DNA from: Clostridiales bacterium UBA1316
GTDB lineage: Bacteria; Bacillota; Clostridia; Oscillospirales; Oscillospiraceae
Reading direction: 5' to 3'
DNA length: 54,628 nucleotides
NCBI GenBank assembly: GCA_002307055.1
Contig: DBTM01000039.1
Span: 1 to 54,628 of the forward strand
How positions within the stretch are numbered: the stretch's first letter is position 1; each line of letters opens with the position of its first letter. Below are positions 9,432 to 17,692 of this stretch, piece by piece. Below the pieces are notes generated by a model. That model did no database searches and had not been told where the DNA came from. It saw only the letters and a program-made list of their open reading frames with translations. The translations under genes were made by a program, and so were the position numbers.

Positions 9432-10463
9432 GTGTCACTGGCAAAAAATATACGCGTTCTTATCGTCGATGACAGCGCTTTGTTCAGAGGCGTTGTTTCA
9501 AAAGGGTTATCGGCTGATCCCGACATCCTCGTTGTCGGCACCGCGGTAGACCCTTTCGACGCCAGAGATAAAATTGTTGAGACTGAGCCCGATGTCATGA
9601 TCTGTGATGTTGTTATGCCTAAAATGGATGGAATTGAGTTCATTCGGCGGCTTTTACCACAATATCCTCTGCGTGTGCTTGTTGTCAGTTCGGTCAGCGC
9701 AGCGGTACTTGACGCTATGAACGCAGGCGCCGTCGATTTTGTCGCCAAACCCGATATTGCTTCGGGCAGGACTTCAGCGGCTTTTATAGCTGAGCTCATT
9801 GAAAAAGTTAAGGTTGCTGCCCATGCGAATATCCCAAAACCGAAAGCACTCACTGATGCTCCGAAAAGTGTTATACAGTCGGGACTCGCAGCGACAAAAA
9901 AAATCATCGCCATGGGGGCGTCAACAGGAGGCACCGAAGCGCTGTTCCATGTTTTAAGCTCGCTGCCATCCAATTTACCGGGCATCGTTATCGTTCAGCA
10001 TATCCCGCCGATGTTCTCGACACTGTTTGCCGAAAGGCTTAACAAAGCGCTGAAAATGCGTGTTAAGGAAGCCGAGACTGGGGATTACATCGAAAACGGG
10101 CTTGTACTCATCGCGCCGGGTGACCGGCATATGCAGGTAAAAAAACTTGGCGATAGATTCCGGGTTGAACTCGCCGTCGGAGAAAAGGTCAGCGGGCATT
10201 GTCCCTCTGTTGACGTTTTGTTTAATTCGGTAGCCGCAGCCTGCGGCAAGTATGCCGTCGGTGTTATCCTAACAGGTATGGGCAGTGATGGCGCGAAGGG
10301 GCTTCTGGCTATGCGCCAGAAGGGCGCTACAACAATTGGTCAGGACGCCGCATCCTCTGTCGTCTACGGCATGCCGAAGGTAGCTTTTGACATTGGTGCC
10401 GTTGAAAAGCAGTCCCCGCTTGATGGTGTCGCGCAGGCGATCATTAACGCGGTAACAGCCTGA
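9432..10463 (+). CDS. cheB: Chemoreceptor methylesterase CheB
   Basis: CheB removes receptor methyl groups when phosphorylated by CheA. It has an N-terminal receiver domain with Asp59 in VMICDVVMPKMDG, a linker (about 125-150) and a C-terminal esterase with GASTGGTEAL (nucleophile Ser), VQHIPPMFS and LTGMGSDGAKGL. It starts at GTG 9432 with AGGAGG at 9418-9423. Together with CheR, CheC and CheD it gives a full Bacillus-type adaptation set. Confidence 0.95.
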   Translation: MSLAKNIRVLIVDDSALFRGVVSKGLSADPDILVVGTAVDPFDARDKIVETEPDVMICDVVMPKMDGIEFIRRLLPQYPLRVLVVSSVSAAVLDAMNAGAVDFVAKPDIASGRTSAAFIAELIEKVKVAAHANIPKPKALTDAPKSVIQSGLAATKKIIAMGASTGGTEALFHVLSSLPSNLPGIVIVQHIPPMFSTLFAERLNKALKMRVKEAETGDYIENGLVLIAPGDRHMQVKKLGDRFRVELAVGEKVSGHCPSVDVLFNSVAAACGKYAVGVILTGMGSDGAKGLLAMRQKGATTIGQDAASSVVYGMPKVAFDIGAVEKQSPLDGVAQAIINAVTA

Positions 10464-10477
10464 AAATTTGAATCGCA

Positions 10478-10506
10478 ATGCCGCCGGCATTACCGGCGGC
10501 ATTTTT
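10478..10506 (+). terminator. Intrinsic terminator after cheB
   Basis: A 10-bp perfect stem (ATGCCGCCGG at 10478-10487, CCGGCGGCAT at 10493-10502) with a 5-base loop is followed by a T run. Confidence 0.9.
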
Positions 10507-10507
10507 G

Positions 10508-11014
10508 TCACCATTTTCTTACAGCCTGAATATGGAGAAATCTGATTTTAGCGTATGTATACGAGTTTAGCGCTCTGTTGTCGCAGTTAATCGTATGGGC
10601 TGCAATCAGAATGTTATCCGCTCTGGGTATCGGCCCTGTTTCCACCACAACCGGCGTATGCTGAAAACACTTGCCGTCAAACGACAGCTGGACGATGTCT
10701 CCCGGCATGATCTCATTAATCGCCACCTCTCTGGCAAAAGGTCCAGGACCTTTGACATTGCGGACAAGAAAATCCCTTAGAAACTCAACGCCCGACCATG
10801 AGGGCGACTTGTCATTGGCATTATTGTAATACCATCCGCTCTTTGCCTGATAATTCATCACCCCACTGCCTGAAAAGATGCACTGGGACGCGAAATTCGT
10901 GCAGTCGCCGCCCAGCTTATCATAGTTGTAATAAGCCGGATTTCTGGAATACGCCCACTGATGTGCGTATCTGACTGCGCTGTCGCGGTTGTAACCGGCG
11001 GAGACACTCGGCAT
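10508..11014 (-). CDS. Amidase-domain (Amidase_6) cysteine hydrolase-like protein
   Basis: This 168-residue protein matches the putative amidase domain common in Clostridia: YNRDSAVRYAHQWAYSRNPAYY, then GGDCTNFASQC with the presumed catalytic Cys, and later FQHTPVVVE and AAHTINCDNRAL. The family is thought to cleave peptidoglycan or peptide amides. No signal peptide is visible, so it may be cytosolic, or released in the mother cell or spore. It stands alone and converges on cheB. Confidence 0.75.
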   Translation of the reverse strand: MPSVSAGYNRDSAVRYAHQWAYSRNPAYYNYDKLGGDCTNFASQCIFSGSGVMNYQAKSGWYYNNANDKSPSWSGVEFLRDFLVRNVKGPGPFAREVAINEIMPGDIVQLSFDGKCFQHTPVVVETGPIPRADNILIAAHTINCDNRALNSYTYAKIRFLHIQAVRKW

Positions 11015-11142
11015 AAAAAACCATCCTTTTTAGTAATATATTCTGCCATATCCTATGCCGGAATTCATGTGGTTCTACATTTATCTTGTCATAATGGCGT
11101 TATTCATTTAGAATAAATATAAATAAGCATACCGGAGGTGGC

Positions 11143-11823
11143 ATGATGGTCACGACTGAAACAACCCAAATTATATCCGCTCATTTTTCCGCATGGGATC
11201 ATTTAACTAAAGAAGAGCAGGAAAGCATGGTCGCCTATACAACACTTATGAAGTACCCGAAAGGCACATGCATCCACAACGGTGAAAATGACTGCAAAGG
11301 CATGCTGATCGTTAAAAAAGGTATGCTTCGCACCTATATGCTGTCCGACAGCGGTAAGGACATCACGCTGTATCGGCTCAGGGAGGGAGATTTATGTATT
11401 CTATCCGCCTCCTGTGTCTTGTCTGCGATAACTTTTGATGTTCAGATTGACGCCGAGGAGGATTCTGAGGTTTTATTTATCAGTGCTCTCTACTTCCAGA
11501 CACTGATTGAAAAAAATATTTACGTTGAGTGCTTCGCGTATAAAGTGGCAACCGACCGCTTTTCGGAAGTCATGTGGGCCATGCAGCAAATCCTGTTTAT
11601 GAGCATGGATAAGAGACTCGCTGTATTTTTATGGGACGAGATCTCAAAAACAGATGATGATACCGTTCATCTGACGCACGAGCAGGTCGCCAGAGATGTC
11701 GGCAGCGCCCGCGAGGTGGTCAGCCGCATGCTTAAATACTTCACCTCTGAGGGCATCGTCGAGCTCTCCAGAGGCGGTATAAAAATCATCGATAAGAAAA
11801 AGCTGAGGAAACTGACGGAATAA
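11143..11823 (+). CDS. Crp/Fnr-family transcription regulator
   Basis: It has an N-terminal cyclic-nucleotide-binding-type beta roll (about 25-120) and a C-terminal winged helix with recognition segment EQVARDVGSAREVVSRMLKYFTSEGIVELS (about 175-205). There is no N-terminal Fnr-type cysteine cluster, so iron-sulphur sensing is unlikely. It starts at ATG 11143 behind GGAGGTG. A strong promoter carrying a palindrome lies directly downstream at 11829-11857; this regulator is one candidate to bind it. Confidence 0.88.
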   Translation: MMVTTETTQIISAHFSAWDHLTKEEQESMVAYTTLMKYPKGTCIHNGENDCKGMLIVKKGMLRTYMLSDSGKDITLYRLREGDLCILSASCVLSAITFDVQIDAEEDSEVLFISALYFQTLIEKNIYVECFAYKVATDRFSEVMWAMQQILFMSMDKRLAVFLWDEISKTDDDTVHLTHEQVARDVGSAREVVSRMLKYFTSEGIVELSRGGIKIIDKKKLRKLTE

Positions 11824-11828
11824 ACATA

Positions 11829-11857
11829 TTGCCAATATTCCAATATTGTGTTATACT
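11829..11857 (+). promoter_or_regulatory. Promoter with embedded palindrome upstream of the rsgA leader
   Basis: TTGCCA (11829-11834), a 17-base spacer and TATACT (11852-11857) form a near-consensus sigma-A promoter. The spacer holds the palindrome CAATATT-CC-AATATTG at 11833-11848. Transcription from here would produce a leader of about 310 bases before rsgA. Confidence 0.65.
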
Positions 11858-11889
11858 TCCAGCATATAAACATGAAAGGGGTTGTTTTG

Positions 11890-11922
11890 ATGTCTGAATT
11901 GTACGAGGTGGCCTTTTACTAA
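11890..11922 (+). CDS. Ten-residue leader peptide upstream of rsgA
   Basis: A short frame encodes MSELYEVAFY and a stop, with AAAGGGG 8 bases before its ATG. It lies in the leader RNA, upstream of a terminator-like hairpin (12025-12068). This layout resembles ribosome-stalling attenuators of antibiotic-responsive genes. A second frame with AAGGAG, starting at ATG 12102 and ending at 12272, overlaps the rsgA start in another frame and may also be translated. Function is inferred from layout. Confidence 0.5.
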   Translation: MSELYEVAFY

Positions 11923-12024
11923 AACCGAATATGTGCGGCGGATAAATCTTTGAAGGCGTCAATGCCTTTGATTTGTCGTGCCGTTTATAGTATCCTTTCG
12001 ATCAAATACTGTCCGCATCGTTGA

Positions 12025-12068
12025 ACCGTAGCGACAGCCTTGGAGAGGCTGCTTGCTTCGGTATTTTT
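12025..12068 (+). terminator. Terminator-like hairpin within the rsgA leader
   Basis: ACCG, AGC and CAGCC (12025-12039) pair with GGCTG, GCT and CGGT (12047-12062) with small bulges, followed by TTTTT at 12064-12068. An upstream hairpin AAGGC/GCCTT (11953-11968) and a possible long-range pairing of TGCGG near 11935 with CCGCA near 12014 could offer alternative folds. It lies about 110 bases before the rsgA start, as expected for an attenuator. Confidence 0.5.
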
Positions 12069-12177
12069 GCGCCCAATTTCTAAATTAAGGAGCTGTTGAA
12101 TATGAAAGTCGAAATAATCACAGTGTGCGCAATTCACGCATACTCTTACCCGAAAACAAATATTATGGAGGATTTAA

Positions 12178-13230
12178 GTGATAGATTTAATGAATTACGG
12201 CCTCGACAAGACGCCGGAAAGTATAGACGGCATTCCCGCCCGTGTCACTGCTGTTCACAAGGAACGTTATGAACTGATCTGCGCGCATGGTATTGCCTAC
12301 GGTAAATTGAAAACAAGCATTTATTACGCCGCTGATTACAGCCAAGAGAGCTTCCCGACGACCGGAGATTTCGTTTTGATCAACTATATCGGCAGCGGCG
12401 ACAGCCAGATTATCAAAACACTTCCCAGATGGTCGTTCTTTTCAAGGCGCGACCCGACACCGGGGCGTGGAGAGCAGGCTGTCGCGGCGAACTTTAATTA
12501 TGTTTTTATCCTCGCCTCGCTCAATCTGAACTTCAATATCAGGCGCATTGAGCGGTATCTCACGCTGGCGTGGCAGAGCCGCGCGGTGCCGGTGGTTATT
12601 CTGAACAAGGCGGATTTGGTTCAGGACTATTCCGCGCATATTCGTACGATAGAAAATATCGCGCCAGGTGTCGGAATTTTCCCCGTCAGCGCGAAGACGG
12701 GCTATGGCCTGACGGCGCTTTCTGCGTTTTTGAAACCGCGCAGCACTATCGTGTTCCTCGGCTCCTCGGGCGTCGGTAAGTCCAGCCTCGTCAACGCGCT
12801 TGCGGGCGAAGAAATCATGACAGTTAACGACATCCGGGAGGACGACGCGAAGGGCCGCCATACCACCACCCACCGCCAGCTGATTATGCTGCCCGGCGGC
12901 ACCATGATCATCGATACGCCCGGAATGCGTGAGCTCGGTATGTGGGATGTCAGTGTGGGGCTTGGCGAAGCCTTCTCCGATGTGGATGAATTTCTAGGCA
13001 GATGCCGTTTCTCCGACTGCAAGCACCAAACCGAGCCCGGCTGCGCCGTCAAGGCGGCTATCCGTAACGGCAGCCTCACGCAGGAACGCTGGAACAGCTA
13101 CCTCAAACTCAAACGCGAAGCCAAATATACCGACGACTGGTCCGCCGCCATGCGTGAAAAGCAGCAATGGCATAAGTCAATTGCCAAGCAAAGCCGGCAA
13201 TTGAAGAAAGACGGAGGTATCAGGAAGTGA
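12178..13230 (+). CDS. rsgA: Ribosome small-subunit maturation GTPase RsgA
   Basis: RsgA is a circularly permuted GTPase that checks 30S subunits late in assembly. Motifs appear in the permuted order: NKAD (G4), PVSAKTG (G5), GSSGVGKSSLVNAL (G1), then DTPGMREL (G3), followed by the zinc knuckle CRFSDCKHQTEPGCAV. An OB fold occupies about residues 15-90. GTG 12178 is preceded by GGAGG with 6-base spacing. Its promoter-leader arrangement is unusual for a housekeeping gene; this copy may be a stress-responsive paralogue. Confidence 0.93.
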   Translation: MIDLMNYGLDKTPESIDGIPARVTAVHKERYELICAHGIAYGKLKTSIYYAADYSQESFPTTGDFVLINYIGSGDSQIIKTLPRWSFFSRRDPTPGRGEQAVAANFNYVFILASLNLNFNIRRIERYLTLAWQSRAVPVVILNKADLVQDYSAHIRTIENIAPGVGIFPVSAKTGYGLTALSAFLKPRSTIVFLGSSGVGKSSLVNALAGEEIMTVNDIREDDAKGRHTTTHRQLIMLPGGTMIIDTPGMRELGMWDVSVGLGEAFSDVDEFLGRCRFSDCKHQTEPGCAVKAAIRNGSLTQERWNSYLKLKREAKYTDDWSAAMREKQQWHKSIAKQSRQLKKDGGIRK

Positions 13231-14198
13231 ACAGAAAGGAATCTTTAATGCAGGTAACCGACTTTAATTATGACCATATTGAACAAGCCGCCGCGCTTGC
13301 CCGGACAAACTACGAGGAGGCGCGTACGCTGCTGCCCATACTTCCTGAGGATATTCAGTTTCCCGGCATGGCTGAATTTGCTGAAAATGGGCTGGGCGTT
13401 TCAGCTTTTGAAGACGGAAAACTGGTTGGCTTCCTTTGCTGCTGTTCTCCTTTCGAGAAAGCTTTTGGTTCAACAAAGGCGCGAGGCGTCTTCTCTCCGC
13501 TGCATGCTAATGGCGCGTCTGCTGAAAACAGGGCGGCCATTTATGCCCATATGTATCAGGCTGCGGCGAAAAAATGGGCCGATGCCGGTGTGTCCAGCCA
13601 TGCGCTCTGTCTTTACGCGAGCGACAATACAGCAATCAATCAATTCTTTCATTATGGTTTCGGGCATCGTTGCGCCGAAGCGATTCGGCCAATGTTTGAG
13701 TTGGATACGCCGAGCTGTCCGGATATCGAATTCGCCGAGCTTGACATTGAAGAACGTGCTTTCGTTTATCCGCTGATTGTCCGGCTGGCAAATCACATGT
13801 CGGAAAGTCCAATCTTTATACTAAGAGAAACAATCCCTGAAGATAAATTCAAGGAAGAAATCCGCAATACAAACGAACGTTATTTCGCCGCTAAAAGCAG
13901 AGGCGGAATCGTTGCTTACCTGAAAACCGGTGATACGGGCGAAAACTTTATTACGTTGGCACCAAAAATGCGCAATATTTACTGCGCCTACTGTCTGCCC
14001 CAATTTCGGGGAAAGGGTATTTATCAAAATCTCATCAATCATACCATCCGTATACTGAGCTCAGAGGGCTATACGCTTCTCGGCGTCGAGTTTGAAAGCT
14101 TCAACCCAACGGGTAATGGTTTTTGGCCTAAATACTTCACCCCGTATACAACCAGCGTCGCCCGCAGGATCGATGAGAATATATTGGAGATTCGGTAA
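13227..14198 (+). CDS. GNAT-family N-acetyltransferase
   Basis: It has two GNAT-like halves. The C-terminal half carries the acetyl-CoA loop QFRGKGIYQNLINHTI; the N-terminal half has the degenerate pattern common in two-domain GNATs. The substrate is unknown. GTG 13227 overlaps the rsgA stop and has GGAGGT upstream; ATG 13248 with AAAGGA is an equally reasonable start. It is probably co-transcribed with rsgA. Confidence 0.8.
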   Translation: MNRKESLMQVTDFNYDHIEQAAALARTNYEEARTLLPILPEDIQFPGMAEFAENGLGVSAFEDGKLVGFLCCCSPFEKAFGSTKARGVFSPLHANGASAENRAAIYAHMYQAAAKKWADAGVSSHALCLYASDNTAINQFFHYGFGHRCAEAIRPMFELDTPSCPDIEFAELDIEERAFVYPLIVRLANHMSESPIFILRETIPEDKFKEEIRNTNERYFAAKSRGGIVAYLKTGDTGENFITLAPKMRNIYCAYCLPQFRGKGIYQNLINHTIRILSSEGYTLLGVEFESFNPTGNGFWPKYFTPYTTSVARRIDENILEIR

Positions 14199-14213
14199 TA
14201 CCAGAAACCAAGA

Positions 14214-14269
14214 AGGCGAACACAGATCACCGCAGCGCGTTTTCACGCAGCGGCGGACTGTGTTCGCCT
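14214..14269. terminator. Long hairpin between convergent GNAT and thioredoxin genes
   Basis: A 12-bp perfect stem (AGGCGAACACAG at 14214-14225, CTGTGTTCGCCT at 14258-14269) encloses a second, smaller stem (CCGC/GCGG). T runs on both sides are weak, but the position between convergent genes suits a bidirectional terminator. Confidence 0.6.
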
Positions 14270-14286
14270 AATTATTTATAACCTTT

Positions 14287-14598
14287 TTACACTTCCAACA
14301 TTTTAAGTATGTCTGCTTTGGGACGGACGCCGACGGCGGTTTTGACGATTTTGCCGCCTTTGACGACGGCGAGTGTCGGGATGCTCATGACCTTGAAGGC
14401 TTGCGCCAGCTCGGGCTGCTCATCGACATTCACCTTTCCGACGCGTGCGCTCTTTGTCTCGTTTGCGATTTCATCCACGACCGGGGATACCATTCTGCAG
14501 GGACCGCACCAGGCTGCCCAGAAATCAAGGAGTACGGGTTTATCTGAATTTATAACCTCTGCTTCGAAGTTGTCTTTTGTTATCGTTAGTACTGACAT
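14287..14598 (-). CDS. trxA: Thioredoxin
   Basis: This is a classical 103-residue thioredoxin with active site WCGPC (Cys31, Cys34), the preceding LLDFWAAW, and the cis-proline segment MSIPTLAVVKGG. It reduces protein disulphides in the cytoplasm. It is monocistronic and converges on the GNAT gene. Confidence 0.95.
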   Translation of the reverse strand: MSVLTITKDNFEAEVINSDKPVLLDFWAAWCGPCRMVSPVVDEIANETKSARVGKVNVDEQPELAQAFKVMSIPTLAVVKGGKIVKTAVGVRPKADILKMLEV

Positions 14599-14814
14599 AT
14601 AAATTGCTCCTTTATTTTTACTTTAAGCTTATTATACCCGATATTTATTATTTCACTGTGAGTTCATCACAGTACCGGCAAATAAACCGGCTGTATTTTA
14701 CTTATACTAATGAGCGCAAAAGTTTGGAGCCATTGATTAATTGAAGCGGCAGAAAGCATGCAGTATTGTGGAATTTCATCCTTGTTATTTGGGTTTTATT
14801 ATGCTAGAATTTAC

Positions 14815-15070
14815 TTGAAATTCACATAAGTTTAACATAATTTTTAAAAATGATGAGATCGAACTCAGACCGCCTAAAAATGCTATTTGAGGAATGAAGA
14901 AATTACGATAACGCGTTTTATTCAGGATTGCCATACCGGCAGCTGTCGCTGCCGCCGTCAGGTCGGATCACATTTTCGACTCAGTTTTTACAATCTCTGC
15001 TGCGAAAATGCTCAGCCTCGAAGCTGCCGTGGAGCACGGCACTTTGCTTGATTTGCTGAGTGTTTTTTTA
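14815..15070 (+). promoter_or_regulatory. Promoter and structured leader RNA of the phosphate-transport genes
   Basis: TTGAAA (14815-14820), a 17-base spacer and TAATTT (14838-14843) mark a promoter about 290 bases before the DUF47 gene. The leader contains the hairpin GGCAGC/GCTGCC (14938-14953), an 8-bp pairing CATTTTCG (14971-14978) with CGAAAATG (15003-15010), and a terminator-like stem CTCAGC (15011-15016) with GCTGAG (15055-15060) that encloses GCCGTG/CACGGC and is followed by TGTTTTTTT. ACTCAG at 14863 and 14979 can compete for the same CTGAGT at 15056-15061. It matches no riboswitch class I can name. The rest of the 14599-15135 gap shows nothing further. Confidence 0.55.
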
Positions 15071-15135
15071 TGAGCGGGTAACGGCAAGTAAATGGCTTAT
15101 TTTATGGGAATTATTTCAAGAAAGAAGTGGTAGAT

Positions 15136-15759
15136 ATGTTCCGCGTCACGCGAAAAGAAGAAGTGTTTTTTGATATGTTTGTAGACACGGCTGAATTAGC
15201 CTGTTCAGCAGCAAAAAAACTCAATGACCTGATTATGAACTTTACCGATGTCGATAAAAAGATCGATGCCATACAGGAAATTGAGCATGCCTGCGATATA
15301 TCGGTTCACGACATTGTCCAGCAGGTAAACAAATCGTTTATCACGCCTATTGACCGTGAGGATATTAACGAGATTGCCAAGGTGCTCGATAATATTACGG
15401 ATGCTATTGAAGATACGGCGCACAGGTTTCGCATGTTCGATATCAAGGCTATTACCGAGGACGCGAAAAAGCTGTCAAGCCTCATTGTTGTATGCACCGA
15501 TGAGCTGAAAGCTGTCATGCTCGAGCTCAAAGATATGAAGACGAGTAAAATACTCTGTCCAAAAATTATTGAAGTCAACCGCATTGAAAACGAGGGGGAC
15601 ATCCTGTACAGAAGCGCAATGTCAACTTTATTCACAAGCGGAATGGAACCGCTGGAAATTATTAAGTGGAAGGAAATATACGAATTCCTCGAGAATTCTC
15701 TGGATGCGTGCGAAGATGTCGCCAATATCGTTGAAGGGGTCGTAATGAAGCATGCTTAA
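15136..15759 (+). CDS. DUF47 (PhoU-like) accessory protein of the phosphate transporter
   Basis: This all-helical 207-residue protein of the DUF47/PhoU-like family begins MFRVTRKEEVFFDMF, the usual family start, so I choose ATG 15136 over GTG 15127. Acidic ExxxD patterns for metal binding recur (EIEHACD, NRIENEGD, ENSLDACEDVANI). Proteins of this family are typically encoded next to Pit transporters and modulate them. Its last 8 bases overlap the pit gene. Confidence 0.88.
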   Translation: MFRVTRKEEVFFDMFVDTAELACSAAKKLNDLIMNFTDVDKKIDAIQEIEHACDISVHDIVQQVNKSFITPIDREDINEIAKVLDNITDAIEDTAHRFRMFDIKAITEDAKKLSSLIVVCTDELKAVMLELKDMKTSKILCPKIIEVNRIENEGDILYRSAMSTLFTSGMEPLEIIKWKEIYEFLENSLDACEDVANIVEGVVMKHA

Positions 15760-16747
15760 TTTAATGCTTATTGTGGTCATCCTGATTGCCTTGACCTTCG
15801 ACCTTATTAACGGTTTTCATGATACGGCAAACGCCATCGCAACATCCGTATCGACACGTGTTCTCACACCCAGGATGGCCATTATAATGGCCGCGTGCCT
15901 GAATTTTGTCGGTGCTCTTGTCAGCACAGGCGTCGCGCAGACAATTTCGCATGGTCTCGTATACGGCGAGCTGGAACAATATGTGATTATCAGCGCTCTG
16001 CTGGCTGCGATTGTATGGGACCTGATTACCTGGTACCTGGGCATACCGAGCAGCTCTTCCCATGCGCTCATCGGAGGCCTCGTGGGTTCGTCAGTTGTTT
16101 ACGCGGCCAGTCTGGATAAAGTGATATGGTCTGGTGTCCTGGAAAAAGTCATCATTCCTCTGTTGACGTCCCCGCTTATCGGTTTCTTCATCGGATATTT
16201 AATCATGTCCGGTCTTTATAGACTCCTGAAGAAAGCTTCTCCCACCTTCGTGAATAAATGGTTTTCCAAGCTGCAAATCGTATCGGCTGCTATAATGGCT
16301 TTCGCGCACGGAAGCAACGACGCACAGAAATCGATGGGTATTATAACGCTTTCGTTAGTCAGTGCCGGCATGTGGGACAAAACGCATGGCATTCCGATTT
16401 GGGTGAAGCTTGCCTGCGCAATTGCGATGGCATTGGGGACATCGCTCGGCGGGCGGAAAATTATCAAAACCATTGGTCTTAATATGATCAAGCTTCAGCC
16501 GGTGGGCGGCTTCGCGGCGGAGACAGGGTCGGCTATCGTCATTTTAACAATGACCGCATTGAGAGCCCCCGTCAGCACAACACACGTCATCACCGCGTCA
16601 ATCATGGGCGTCGGCGCGTCAAAAAGATTCTCCGCCGTCAGATGGTCTGTTGTTAAAAATATCATAACATCGTGGATAGTGACGATCCCGGCGACGATGC
16701 TGCTTGGAGCGGGTATTACGTATATCCTGAAATTCTTTATGGGCTAA
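15752..16747 (+). CDS. pit: Inorganic phosphate transporter, Pit family
   Basis: This 331-residue polytopic membrane protein carries the two PiT signatures as an internal repeat: FDLINGFHDTANAIATSVST near the N terminus and MAFAHGSNDAQKSMGIITL in the second half. The family moves metal-phosphate or phosphate with a cation gradient. It is translationally coupled to the DUF47 gene, and both lie behind the structured leader at 14815-15070. Confidence 0.93.
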   Translation: MLNLMLIVVILIALTFDLINGFHDTANAIATSVSTRVLTPRMAIIMAACLNFVGALVSTGVAQTISHGLVYGELEQYVIISALLAAIVWDLITWYLGIPSSSSHALIGGLVGSSVVYAASLDKVIWSGVLEKVIIPLLTSPLIGFFIGYLIMSGLYRLLKKASPTFVNKWFSKLQIVSAAIMAFAHGSNDAQKSMGIITLSLVSAGMWDKTHGIPIWVKLACAIAMALGTSLGGRKIIKTIGLNMIKLQPVGGFAAETGSAIVILTMTALRAPVSTTHVITASIMGVGASKRFSAVRWSVVKNIITSWIVTIPATMLLGAGITYILKFFMG

Positions 16748-16851
16748 AAACGATTCCGAATTCTATTCGAGCATCGCAGAGTAACTTTTTTGTTAATCTG
16801 CTGATTGCTGGATAAGCTAATGAATGATTTACTTGAGGAAGGAGTATTTTT

Positions 16852-17040
16852 ATGAAAGCAATTGTCGATAAATCCGGATGTATCGCCTGCGGCTTATGCG
16901 TCACCAATTGCCCCGAAGTGTTCCGTATCGGTTCGGACGGTTTAGCCGAAGCCTATGCCGATGTTACAGGCAGTCTCGAAGCCAGCGCGTCGGAAGCGCG
17001 GGACGGATGTCCGGTCTCAGTCATTTCCCTCGAGGATTAA
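16852..17040 (+). CDS. Small ferredoxin with one [4Fe-4S] cluster
   Basis: The 62-residue protein contains CIACGLCVTNCPEVF and a distal DGCPVSVI, so four cysteines for one cubane cluster. The distal half lacks a second CxxCxxC. It is an electron carrier of anaerobic metabolism; the partner is not evident from the neighbours. A good GGAGG precedes the ATG. Confidence 0.93.
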   Translation: MKAIVDKSGCIACGLCVTNCPEVFRIGSDGLAEAYADVTGSLEASASEARDGCPVSVISLED

Positions 17041-17089
17041 CGAGAAGCTGCCCAGCCCCTCAAAAATTTAATCCAGATACCGAAGGAAT

Positions 17090-17140
17090 CAAATTACTCT
17101 AGTAATTTGTGCAGCCGCTTGTTGAAAGGCGGCTTTTTTT
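17090..17140 (+). terminator. Terminator after the ferredoxin gene, with an adjacent palindrome
   Basis: AGCCGC (17113-17118) pairs with GCGGCT (17129-17134) and is followed by seven T. Directly upstream lies a perfect 9-bp palindrome CAAATTACT-CT-AGTAATTTG at 17090-17109. Confidence 0.85.
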
Positions 17141-17231
17141 ATTGCCCTGTTCATTTATGTTAAATTTATACATTCTACTAAGTATCAAGATTTTCAGGCA
17201 CGGAATAGATTAGTGTAAAGAGGTGAAGTCT

Positions 17232-17672
17232 TTGGATACAAGAGAATTATTTGCAAGACTTATCAGATGCGAAGCCGGAGGCGAAGGTGATGCCGGTATG
17301 CGGGCTGTCGCGACTGTTGTAATGAACCGTGTTAATGTTGCTTACGGCGAATACCTCAGGACAGGTCAGGGGAGTCTGCGCCGAGTCATAGAACAAATGT
17401 GTCAGTTTTCGTGCCTTAAAACAGTGATCGGCGGTGAACAGAATACACAAAACATATGGTCGATGACACCTGAAAATATCCATTACGAAATTGCCGATTG
17501 GGCGATTCAAGGCGGTACTTTCTCCGGGGTCGGCTCCGACTCATTATGGTATATGAACCCTTTTAATCCCACATGCCCTGATCCCTTTCCTTATAACGGC
17601 AACGGCTACTGGTTTACCAGAGTACATCAGCACTGCTTTTACAATCCCACAGTGTCCTACGCACAAACATAA
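17232..17672 (+). CDS. cwlJ: Spore cortex-lytic cell wall hydrolase, CwlJ/SleB type
   Basis: This is a Hydrolase_2 domain protein of about 146 residues. It opens with MDTRELFARLIRCEAGGEGDAGMRAVATVVMNRV, the catalytic segment of SleB/CwlJ cortex hydrolases, and lacks a signal peptide and a peptidoglycan-binding domain, like CwlJ. TTG 17232 has AGAGGTG at good distance; GTG 17223 overlaps that ribosome site. The next gene has a GerQ-like C terminus, and GerQ is required for CwlJ localisation in Bacillus, which supports CwlJ over SleB. Confidence 0.8.
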   Translation: MDTRELFARLIRCEAGGEGDAGMRAVATVVMNRVNVAYGEYLRTGQGSLRRVIEQMCQFSCLKTVIGGEQNTQNIWSMTPENIHYEIADWAIQGGTFSGVGSDSLWYMNPFNPTCPDPFPYNGNGYWFTRVHQHCFYNPTVSYAQT

Positions 17673-17692
17673 ATGTATAAGGTGGTTCGGTT

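Noticed and set aside
12442..12873. A 143-residue frame opposite rsgA
   Set aside because: It is antisense to the conserved GTPase motifs and has no family features.
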